Assembly (NCBI RefSeq): GCF_900230195.1
Contig: NZ_OCNE01000002.1
Location: 248,001-312,000, forward strand
From: Streptomyces zhaozhouensis
GTDB lineage: Bacteria; Actinomycetota; Actinomycetes; Streptomycetales; Streptomycetaceae
DNA: 64,000 nucleotides
Direction: 5' to 3'
Shown piece after piece: positions 57,202-64,000 of this stretch. The translations under genes were made by a program, and so were the position numbers. Position 1 is the stretch's first letter. Each line of letters begins with the position of its first letter. The notes beneath the pieces were generated by a model. The model was not told the origin of the DNA, searched no databases, and worked only from the letters and a program-made list of their open reading frames with translations.

Positions 57202-57945
57202 ATGGCCCGCATGGCACCCACACCCGTCCCCCCGGGCGCCCCGCGCGGCGCCGACGACCGGCCCGTCGTGCTGGAGCGGCGCGAAGGGCCGCACGGCGAG
57301 GTGGTACTGCGCCGCCACGGGGACCTGCTCCAGATCATCGCCAACGGCTGCTTCCTGATGGACACCTCGGACGGTGCCTCGGAGCGGCTGCTGGTGCGCG
57401 CCGCCCTCGACGAGCTGGCCGGCCGCCAAGCGCCGCCGCCCGCACCCCGGTTGCTGATCGGCGGCCTGGGCGTGGGCTTCTCGCTCGCCGAGGCGGCGGC
57501 CGACGCGCGCTGGGCCGCGATCGAGGTGGTGGAACGCGAGCGCGCGGTGGTCGACTGGCACCGCGCGGGCCCGCTGGCCGCCCACTCGGCCGGCGCGCTC
57601 GACGACCCTCGGGTCACCCTCGTCGAGAGCGACCTGCTGACGCGGCTGCGCGAGCACCCCGCGCGCTACGACGCCCTCTGTCTGGACATCGACAACGGTC
57701 CGGACTGGACCGTCACCGAGGACAACGACGGCCTCTACTCCCCCGCGGGGCTGGCCGCCTGCCGCGCCGCGCTGCGCGAGGGCGGGGTGCTCGTTGTGTG
57801 GTCCGCACAAGACTCGCCGACTTTTCCCGACAGGTTGCGAATGGCCGGATTCGATCGGGTCGGCACCGAAGAGGTGCCCGTTGCCCGAGGTGTTCCCGAC
57901 GTGCTGTTTCTCGCCAGCCATCAATCCGCCAGCCGGTCCGCGTAG
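57202..57945 (+). CDS. Spermidine synthase-like methyltransferase-fold protein
   Basis: A 247-residue protein from ATG 57202; GTG 57187 and ATG 57211 are in frame and equally weak. It shows the spermidine-synthase-like pattern: EVVLRRHGDLLQIIANGCFL, RLLIGGLGVGFSLAEAAA (the nucleotide-binding loop), AIEVVERERAVVDWHRAG (acidic strand end) and DALCLDIDNGPDWTV, then GGVLVVWSAQDSPTF. The gatekeeping aminopropyl-acceptor residues are not obvious, so a methyltransferase-like role on an unknown small molecule is as likely. It follows the muramidase gene by 34 bases. Confidence 0.85.
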   Translation: MARMAPTPVPPGAPRGADDRPVVLERREGPHGEVVLRRHGDLLQIIANGCFLMDTSDGASERLLVRAALDELAGRQAPPPAPRLLIGGLGVGFSLAEAAADARWAAIEVVERERAVVDWHRAGPLAAHSAGALDDPRVTLVESDLLTRLREHPARYDALCLDIDNGPDWTVTEDNDGLYSPAGLAACRAALREGGVLVVWSAQDSPTFPDRLRMAGFDRVGTEEVPVARGVPDVLFLASHQSASRSA

Positions 57946-58047
57946 CCGGGGCGCGAGTTTCCGCTTTACGCTGCTGTGCAGCCCCTCAGGGGGCGAACCG
58001 CCAGTAACCAGCCGTCTGGCATCACGCGATTCCCGGGGGCGGGACAG

Positions 58048-58917
58048 ATGACTCCAACAGAAACCAGGACTGCGCCGATGGACCGAGAGCACCAGGAGAA
58101 GCCGTCGCCCGTGGGCGGCCCGACCGAGCCGGAGACGGCGGAGCGGAGCGGTCCCCACCAAGCGACCGTGGCGACCCCGGGGGCACAGCGGCGCGTGCTG
58201 GTCGTCGAGGACGACCCCACCATCGTCGAGGCCATCGCGGCCCGGCTGCGCGCCGAGGGCTTCCTGGTGCAGACCGCGGCCGACGGCCCCGCCGCCGTGG
58301 AGACCGCCAGCGCCTGGCACCCCGACCTGCTGATCCTCGACGTGATGCTGCCGGGCTTCGACGGCCTGGAGGTCTGCCGCCGGGTGCAGTCGCAACGCCC
58401 CGTCCCCGTGCTGATGCTGACCGCGCGGGACGACGAGACCGACATGCTGGTCGGGCTCGGCGTCGGCGCCGACGACTACATGACCAAGCCGTTCTCCATG
58501 CGGGAGCTGGTCGCCAGGTCCCATGTGCTGCTGCGCCGGATCGAGCGGGCCGCGGTCGCCGCCACCACGCCGAGGCCGGGCAGCGTCCGCCTCGGCGACC
58601 TGGAGATCGACCGCACCCAGCGCCGGGTCAGGGCCGCCGGCAAGGACATCCATCTGACGCCGACCGAGTTCGACCTGCTGATGTGCCTGGCGCGCTCCCC
58701 CCGCGCGGTGCTCACCAGGGAGCAGCTGCTGGCCGAGGTCTGGGACTGGGCGGACGCCTCGGGGACGCGCACGGTGGACAGCCATGTGAAGGCGTTGCGC
58801 CGGAAGATCGGGGCCGAGCGGATCAGGACCGTGCACGGCGTCGGTTACGCGCTGGAGACCCCGCCCGGGTTCGCCGGCGAGGGCAGCCCGCGCGGCCAGG
58901 CCGCCGCGGAGGGCTGA
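58048..58917 (+). CDS. OmpR/PhoB-family response regulator
   Basis: A 289-residue regulator from ATG 58048; ATG 58078 is also possible because the first 45 residues are a polar, disordered arm. The receiver (about 49-165) has the acidic pair in VLVVEDDPTIVEA, phospho-Asp D98 in LLILDVMLPGFDG, Thr in VLMLTARDDETDM and Lys in DDYMTKPFSMREL. The winged-helix domain (about 185-280) has LTPTEFDLLMCLARSPRAVL and TVDSHVKALRRKIGAERIRT. The kinase gene follows 7 bases downstream. Placement directly upstream of kgd matches what is seen in other streptomycetes. Confidence 0.94.
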   Translation: MTPTETRTAPMDREHQEKPSPVGGPTEPETAERSGPHQATVATPGAQRRVLVVEDDPTIVEAIAARLRAEGFLVQTAADGPAAVETASAWHPDLLILDVMLPGFDGLEVCRRVQSQRPVPVLMLTARDDETDMLVGLGVGADDYMTKPFSMRELVARSHVLLRRIERAAVAATTPRPGSVRLGDLEIDRTQRRVRAAGKDIHLTPTEFDLLMCLARSPRAVLTREQLLAEVWDWADASGTRTVDSHVKALRRKIGAERIRTVHGVGYALETPPGFAGEGSPRGQAAAEG

Positions 58918-58924
58918 CCTGAGC

Positions 58925-60010
58925 GTGCAGCGTGAGTCGACCGCGCGGCGCTACGGCCACATGCTGTGGCGGGTGCTGCGCCCGCTCGACCCTTTCCGAT
59001 CGGTGAAGGCCGCGCTTGGCGGCCTGGTGATCATCTCGGTCGGGATCACGACCGTTCTGTTGCTGCTGGCGTATCGGTCGGACATCGGTCTCCAGGTGAT
59101 CGCGATCATCGCGATCATCGCGTCGCTGCTGGTCACCCAGTTCGTCGCGCAGGGCCTGGCCTCCCCGGTGCTGGAGATGACCTCGGCGGCCAGGGCGATG
59201 GCGCGCGGCCAGTACGAGCGCCGGGTGCGGGTGGCCCGCAGGGACGAGCTGGGCGACCTGGCGCACGCCTTCAACCGGATGGCGGCCGACCTCCAGGCCG
59301 CCGACCGGCAGCGCAAGGAGCTGGTGGCCAACGTCTCGCACGAGCTGCGCACCCCGATCGCCGGGCTGCGCGCGGTCCTGGAGAACGTGGTCGACGGGGT
59401 CTCCGACGCCGATCCCGAGACCATGGGGACGGCGCTGCGCCAGACCGAGCGGCTGGGCCGGCTCGTGGAACAGCTGCTCGACCTGTCCCGGCTGGAGAAC
59501 GGCGTGGTGCCGCTCCAGGCCAGGGACTTCCGGGTGGAGCCCTATCTGACCACCGTGCTCGCCGACGCGCGGATGTCGTTCGGCCGCGGCCACGCGCGCA
59601 CCGACGTCCGGCTGCGGCTCGACGTGTCCCCCGGCTCACTGCGCGCCACGGCCGATCCGGAGCGGCTGGACCAGGTGGTGACCAACCTGGTGGACAACGC
59701 GGTCAAGCACAGCCCCCAGGGCGGCCAGGTGACCGTGGTGGCCCGCCCCGGCGGCGGCAGCGGCGGGCTGGTGCTCGAGGTGCGCGACGAGGGTCCCGGC
59801 ATCCCGCAGGACCAGCGGGACCTGGTCTTCGAGCGCTTCGGCCGGGGCACCATCGACGGCGTCCAGGCCCACGACGGCGGCACCGGCCTCGGCCTGGCGA
59901 TCGCCCGCTGGGCGGTCGACCTGCACGGCGGGACGATCGGCGTCGCCGAGTCCCGCCGGGGCTGTCACATTCGACTCACCCTGCCGGGTAACGCGCAGGC
60001 AAATAATTGA
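58925..60010 (+). CDS. Sensor histidine kinase partner of the upstream response regulator
   Basis: A 361-residue kinase from GTG 58925. Two membrane helices close together (GGLVIISVGITTVLLLLAY and LQVIAIIAIIASLLVTQF) leave almost no extracellular loop, so it senses within or at the membrane. A HAMP domain follows (VLEMTSAARAMARGQYERRV), then the H box ELVANVSHELRTPIAGL (H139), the N box VVTNLVDNAVKHSPQG and the G boxes RDEGPGIPQDQRDLVFERF and GTGLGLAIARWAVDLHGG. All catalytic parts are intact. It forms an operon with the response regulator; the signal is unknown. Confidence 0.94.
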   Translation: MQRESTARRYGHMLWRVLRPLDPFRSVKAALGGLVIISVGITTVLLLLAYRSDIGLQVIAIIAIIASLLVTQFVAQGLASPVLEMTSAARAMARGQYERRVRVARRDELGDLAHAFNRMAADLQAADRQRKELVANVSHELRTPIAGLRAVLENVVDGVSDADPETMGTALRQTERLGRLVEQLLDLSRLENGVVPLQARDFRVEPYLTTVLADARMSFGRGHARTDVRLRLDVSPGSLRATADPERLDQVVTNLVDNAVKHSPQGGQVTVVARPGGGSGGLVLEVRDEGPGIPQDQRDLVFERFGRGTIDGVQAHDGGTGLGLAIARWAVDLHGGTIGVAESRRGCHIRLTLPGNAQANN

Positions 60011-60350
60011 CGTAGGGTCGCGGTGAACGCCCCCCGGGGTGCCCGTTCACCTCGGGCGCGCCGGGTGTGCTCGGCGTGCGCCACCCGGCGCGCGACGGCG
60101 TGCGGCGGCGTTGCCGCAGTTGAGCGCGGGGTCTCCGTGCTCCTGTTCGACCCGGGTCGGGTCGTTGCCATTTTGTTGCCTGTTCCCACCAAACCTGATG
60201 CAATTCCCGTGCTTTCTTGACGCGAAACACGGGTTTCCGTGTGGTGTAGGCCACGTCTGGCTGCTGCGGACTGCGCCACGGGCACGGGGGGGCGTAGCCT
60301 TGATTTCCGCTGTCCATGACCTTGCGAAGCGGAAGAGGGCGGTTGCCGCC
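60011..60350. other. Intergenic region between the kinase gene and kgd
   Basis: This 340-base gap contains a terminator hairpin (60057-60092), an A/T-richer stretch (about 60160-60225) with a TTGACG box at 60217-60222, a small dyad ACACGG/CCGTGT (60227-60242) just after it, and the leader of kgd. A promoter for kgd most likely lies at 60160-60250, but no -10 box is convincing. No gene was found. Confidence 0.5.
60057..60092. terminator. Terminator after the two-component operon
   Basis: CGCGCCGGGTG (60057-60067) pairs perfectly with CACCCGGCGCG (60082-60092) over a 14-base loop, 47 bases after the kinase stop. Confidence 0.65.
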
Positions 60351-63300
60351 GTGTCGCCACAGTCCCCGAACACCTCAAGCGTTGACGCCGACCCGGAAGA
60401 GCGGAAGAACTCCGCGTCCGGTTTCGGAGCCAACGAATGGCTCGTTGACGAGATCTACCAGCAGTACCTCCAGGACCCGAACTCCGTGGACCGTGCCTGG
60501 TGGGATTTCTTCGCCGACTACAAGCCGGGAGGCGACACCTCTGCGGCGCCGTCGACCGGTGACGGCTCGGCCACCCCCGAGCGGCCCAAGGCCGAGGCGA
60601 AGCCCGCCGCGGCCAAGCCGGCCGCCAAGCCGGCCCAGCCCGCGCCCGCGAAGCCCGCGCCCGCGAAGCCCGCGCCCGCCGCGAAGCAGTCCCCGGCGAA
60701 GCCCGCCGCGAGCAAGCCGGCCGCCAAGCCGGCCCAGCCCGCGGCCGAGGGCGCCGAGGGCCCCGAGCTGGTGACGCTGCGCGGCCCCGCCGCCGCCGTC
60801 GCGAAGAACATGAACGCCTCCCGCGACCTGCCGACGGCCACCTCCGTCCGCGCGGTCCCGGTGAAGCTGCTCTTCGACAACCGCATCGTGATCAACAACC
60901 ACCTGAAGCGCGCCCGGGGCGGGAAGGTCTCCTTCACCCACCTCATCGGCTACGCGATGGTGCAGGCGATCAAGGCCATGCCGGCCATGAACCACTCGTA
61001 CACCGAGAAGGACGGCAAGCCGACGCTGGTCAAGCCCGACCACGTCAAGCTGGGCCTGGCCATCGACCTGGTCAAGGAGAACGGCGACCGCCAGCTGGTC
61101 GTCGCCGGCATCGAGAAGGCCGAGACGCTCACCTTCTTCGAGTTCTGGCAGGCGTACGAGGACATCGTGCGCCGGGCGCGGAACGGCAAGCTGACGATGG
61201 CGGACTTCTCCGGCGTCACCGCCTCGCTGACCAACCCCGGCGGCATCGGCACCGTCCACTCGGTGCCGCGGCTGATGCCGGGGCAGAGCGTGATCCTCGG
61301 CGTGGGCGCCATGGAGTACCCGGCCGAGTTCCAGGGCAGCTCCCAGGAGACGCTCAACCGCCTGGGCATCTCCAAGGTCATGACGCTCACCAGCACCTAC
61401 GACCACCGGGTCATCCAGGGCGCGGCCTCCGGCGAGTTCCTCCGCCAGATCAGCCAGCTCCTGCTGGGCGAGCACGACTTCTACGACAACATCTTCGAGG
61501 CCCTGCGGATCCCGTACGAGCCGATCCGGTGGAACCGCGACATCGACGTCAACCACGACGACGAGGTCACCAAGGCGGCCCGGGTCTTCGACCTGATCCA
61601 CTCCTACCGGGTCCGCGGCCATCTGATGGCCGACACCGACCCGCTGGAGTACAAGCAGCGCCGCCACCCCGACCTGGACATCAACGAGCACGGGCTCACC
61701 CTGTGGGACCTGGAGCGCGAGTTCGCGGTCGGCGGCTTCGCCGGCAAGTCGGTGCTGGCCCTGCGGGACATTCTCGGCGTCCTGCGCGACTCGTACTGCC
61801 GGACCACCGGCATCGAGTACATGCACATCCAGGACCCGCGCGAGCGCACCTGGATCCAGGACCGGGTGGAGCGCCCGCACACCGCGCCGGAGCGCGAGGA
61901 GCAGTTGCGCATCCTGCGCCGGCTGAACGCCTCCGAGGCGTTCGAGACGTTCCTGCAGACCAAGTACGTCGGCCAGAAGCGCTTCTCGCTCGAAGGCGGC
62001 GAGACGGTCATCCCGCTGCTCGACACGGTGCTGGACGAGGCCGCCGGCGACAAGCTGGACGAGGCCGTCATCGGCATGGCGCACCGCGGCCGGCTGAACG
62101 TGCTGGCCAACGTGGTGGGCAAGTCCTACGCGCAGATCTTCCGCGAGTTCGAGGGGAACCTCGACCCCAAGTCGATGCACGGCTCGGGCGACGTGAAGTA
62201 CCACCTGGGCACCGAGGGCACCTTCACCGGTCTCTCCGGCGAGCAGATCAAGGTCTCGCTGACCGCGAACCCCTCGCACCTGGAGGCCGTCGACCCGGTG
62301 GTCGAGGGCGTGGCCAGGGCCCAGCAGGACATCATCGGGCGGGGCGGCAAGGACTTCACCGTGCTGCCGATCCTGATCCACGGTGACGCGGCCTTCGCCG
62401 GTCAGGGCGTGGTGGCCGAGACGCTCAACATGTCGCAGCTGCGCGGCTACCGCACCGGCGGCACCATCCACGTGGTGATCAACAACCAGGTGGGGTACAC
62501 GGCCACGGCCGCCGCCGCGCGTTCCTCGACGTACTGCACCGACGTGGCGCGGATGATCGAGGCACCGATCTTCCACGTCAACGGCGACGACCCGGAGGCG
62601 GTCTGCCGGGTGGCCAGGCTCGCGTTCGAGTACCGGCAGGCGTTCAACAAGGACGTCGTGATCGACCTGGTCTGCTACCGGCGGCGCGGGCACAACGAGA
62701 CGGACAACCCGTCGTTCACCCAGCCGCTGATGTACGACCTGATCGACAAGAAGCGCTCGGTGCGCAAGCTCTACACCGAGTCGCTGATCGGTCGGGGCGA
62801 CATCACGCTGGAGGAGGCGGAGCAGGCGCTCCAGGACTTCCAGGGCCAGTTGGAGAAGGTCTTCAAGGAGGTGCGGGACGCCACCGACGCCCCGGCCCCC
62901 GCCGAGGTCCCGGTGCCGATGCCCGAGTTCCCGGTGTCCGTGGAGACCGGCGTCTCCGCCGAGGTGGTCAAGCGGATCGCCGAGTCCCAGGTCAACATCC
63001 CGGAGCGGATCACGGTCCACCCCCGGCTGCTGCCGCAGCTGCAACGGCGCGCGGCGATGGTCGAGGAGGGCGCGATCGACTGGGCCATGGGCGAGCTGCT
63101 CGCCGTCGGCTCGCTGCTGATGGAGGGCACCCCGGTCCGGCTGGCCGGCCAGGACAGCCGCCGCGGCACCTTCGGCCAGCGGCACGCGGTGCTGATCGAC
63201 CGGAAGACCGGCGAGGACTACACCCCGCTGCTCTACCTGGCGCCCGACCAGGCGCGGTTCAACGTGTACGACTCGCTGCTGAGCGAGTACGCGGCGATGG

Positions 63301-64000
63301 GCTTCGAGTACGGCTACTCGCTGGCCAGGCCCGAGGCGCTGGTGATGTGGGAGGCCCAGTTCGGCGACTTCGCCAACGGCGCCTCCACGGTGATCGACGA
63401 GTTCATCTCGTCGGCGGAGCAGAAGTGGGGCCAGACCTCGGGCGTCACCCTGCTGCTGCCGCACGGCTACGAGGGCCAGGGCCCGGACCACTCCTCGGCC
63501 CGGATCGAGCGCTTCCTCCAGCTGTGCGCGCAGAACAACATGACGGTGGCGGCCCCGACCCTCCCGTCGAACTACTTCCACCTCCTCCGTTGGCAGGTGC
63601 ACAACCCGCACCACAAGCCGCTGGTGGTCTTCACCCCGAAGTCCATGCTGCGGCTGAAGGCGGCGGCCTCCCGCGCCGAGGAGTTCACCAGCGGCGGGTT
63701 CCGTCCGCTGATCGGCGACGACGTGGCGGCCCCGGAGCGGGTCACCAAGGTCGTGCTGTCGGCCGGCAAGGTCCACTACGACCTGGCCGCCGAGCGGGAG
63801 AAGCGGAACGCGGACGAGGTGGCGCTGGTCCGGCTCGAGCGGCTCTACCCGCTGCCCAGCGACGAGTTGCGCGCCGAGCTGGCCCGCTTCCCGCACGTCG
63901 AGAGCGTGGTGTGGGCCCAGGAGGAGCCGGCCAACCAGGGCGCCTGGCCGTTCGTCGCCCTCAACCTGCCGGAGCAGGTCGAGATCCCCGGCGGCCGGCT
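60351..64000 (+). CDS. kgd: Multifunctional 2-oxoglutarate decarboxylase / dehydrogenase E1 with E2-type domain (partial, C-terminus off right edge)
   Basis: GTG 60351 starts a frame that stays open to the window end (1,216 full codons); family members have about 1,250-1,280 residues, so only the last few dozen are missing. The N-terminal segment [20 protein letters not shown] is typical of SucA. An Ala/Pro/Lys linker (about 65-130) mimics a lipoyl-protein hinge but has no lipoyl domain. The E2 acyltransferase-like domain (about 140-375) has the catalytic stretch [13 protein letters not shown] (H352). The ThDP E1 part (from about 400) has [37 protein letters not shown] and INNQVGYT. It feeds 2-oxoglutarate into the TCA cycle; in mycobacteria and relatives it is controlled by the FHA protein GarA/OdhI. 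Confidence 0.95.
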   Translation, partial: MSPQSPNTSSVDADPEERKNSASGFGANEWLVDEIYQQYLQDPNSVDRAWWDFFADYKPGGDTSAAPSTGDGSATPERPKAEAKPAAAKPAAKPAQPAPAKPAPAKPAPAAKQSPAKPAASKPAAKPAQPAAEGAEGPELVTLRGPAAAVAKNMNASRDLPTATSVRAVPVKLLFDNRIVINNHLKRARGGKVSFTHLIGYAMVQAIKAMPAMNHSYTEKDGKPTLVKPDHVKLGLAIDLVKENGDRQLVVAGIEKAETLTFFEFWQAYEDIVRRARNGKLTMADFSGVTASLTNPGGIGTVHSVPRLMPGQSVILGVGAMEYPAEFQGSSQETLNRLGISKVMTLTSTYDHRVIQGAASGEFLRQISQLLLGEHDFYDNIFEALRIPYEPIRWNRDIDVNHDDEVTKAARVFDLIHSYRVRGHLMADTDPLEYKQRRHPDLDINEHGLTLWDLEREFAVGGFAGKSVLALRDILGVLRDSYCRTTGIEYMHIQDPRERTWIQDRVERPHTAPEREEQLRILRRLNASEAFETFLQTKYVGQKRFSLEGGETVIPLLDTVLDEAAGDKLDEAVIGMAHRGRLNVLANVVGKSYAQIFREFEGNLDPKSMHGSGDVKYHLGTEGTFTGLSGEQIKVSLTANPSHLEAVDPVVEGVARAQQDIIGRGGKDFTVLPILIHGDAAFAGQGVVAETLNMSQLRGYRTGGTIHVVINNQVGYTATAAAARSSTYCTDVARMIEAPIFHVNGDDPEAVCRVARLAFEYRQAFNKDVVIDLVCYRRRGHNETDNPSFTQPLMYDLIDKKRSVRKLYTESLIGRGDITLEEAEQALQDFQGQLEKVFKEVRDATDAPAPAEVPVPMPEFPVSVETGVSAEVVKRIAESQVNIPERITVHPRLLPQLQRRAAMVEEGAIDWAMGELLAVGSLLMEGTPVRLAGQDSRRGTFGQRHAVLIDRKTGEDYTPLLYLAPDQARFNVYDSLLSEYAAMGFEYGYSLARPEALVMWEAQFGDFANGASTVIDEFISSAEQKWGQTSGVTLLLPHGYEGQGPDHSSARIERFLQLCAQNNMTVAAPTLPSNYFHLLRWQVHNPHHKPLVVFTPKSMLRLKAAASRAEEFTSGGFRPLIGDDVAAPERVTKVVLSAGKVHYDLAAEREKRNADEVALVRLERLYPLPSDELRAELARFPHVESVVWAQEEPANQGAWPFVALNLPEQVEIPGGR

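Noticed and set aside
60375..63896. A 1,173-residue open frame on the minus strand
   Set aside because: It is the mirror of kgd on the other strand. The high GC third-position bias of kgd removes stop codons from the reverse frame; the reading is Val/Leu/His-rich nonsense without family motifs.
1..64000. tRNA, rRNA, insertion sequences, replication origin
   Set aside because: No tRNA arm patterns (GGTTCRA-type T loops with matching stems), rRNA sequence, transposase gene, terminal inverted repeats with target duplications, or DnaA-box cluster were recognised by eye; a covariance-model search would be needed for small RNAs.

Overview
The window is very GC-rich, almost fully coding, and uses GC-ended codons, GTG/TTG starts and AGGAG-type ribosome binding sites. 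Together with a Kgd-type 2-oxoglutarate decarboxylase, a conservon-like kinase/roadblock pair, several TetR regulators, a CebR-type operator and Streptomyces-style dispersed GC-rich hairpins, this points to a Streptomyces or close relative. Nothing here identifies the species. No rRNA, tRNA or CRISPR array was seen.

Layout. (1) 1-6776, minus strand: a compact seven-gene ebo-type operon (inositol-phosphate-synthase-like cyclase, UbiA-like EboC, TIM-barrel isomerase, EboA, TatD-like EboB, EboE, phosphodiesterase-like EboF running off the left edge). (2) 7011-13669: secreted carbohydrate proteins: a ThuA/DUF1080 protein coupled to a sugar dehydrogenase with PKD and CBM modules, then a TetR regulator divergent from a GH30 glycosidase across a 13-bp minisatellite. 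(3) 13.8-17.9 kb: an accessory patch, partly of clearly lower GC, with an overlapping DUF262/nucleotidyltransferase pair, a Fic protein with an inverted repeat on its start, and orphan genes. (4) 18-21 kb: XRE regulator, ChaB and phosphoketolase. (5) 21.6-28.7 kb: glycosyltransferase, beta-rich partner, STAND NTPase with TPR, CDP-glycerol-transferase-like protein and an alpha/beta hydrolase.

(6) 29-36 kb: HisRS-like protein, phosphoribosyltransferase-hydrolase fusion, PolX, site-2 protease with CBS domains, and a secreted GH5 enzyme under a perfect CebR box. (7) 36.5-42.5 kb: a five-gene fructose PTS operon fruR-fruK-fruA-ptsH-ptsI that carries both general PTS proteins. (8) 42.6-45.9 kb: a decayed zone with the fused 3' ends of a TetR/MFS pair, a TPR scrap and a membrane-protein scrap among intact hydrolase, TetR and GNAT genes. 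(9) 46-51.7 kb: AurF-type diiron oxygenase, regulators, an NlpC/P60-like protein lacking its cysteine, and a decaying Doc-type toxin-antitoxin pair inside 120-bp direct repeats. (10) 51.7-64 kb: roadblock/histidine-kinase pair, PP2C-like phosphatase, GH25 muramidase, spermidine-synthase-like protein, a two-component system, and the first 1,216 codons of kgd, cut by the right edge.

Functional themes are carbohydrate use (PTS, GH5, GH30, secreted dehydrogenase, phosphoketolase), envelope glycan work, and accessory defence or toxin modules. The strongest candidates for poorly described biology are the ebo operon with a swapped cyclase, the DUF262/nucleotidyltransferase pair, and the STAND protein with a RHIM-like N-terminal motif.
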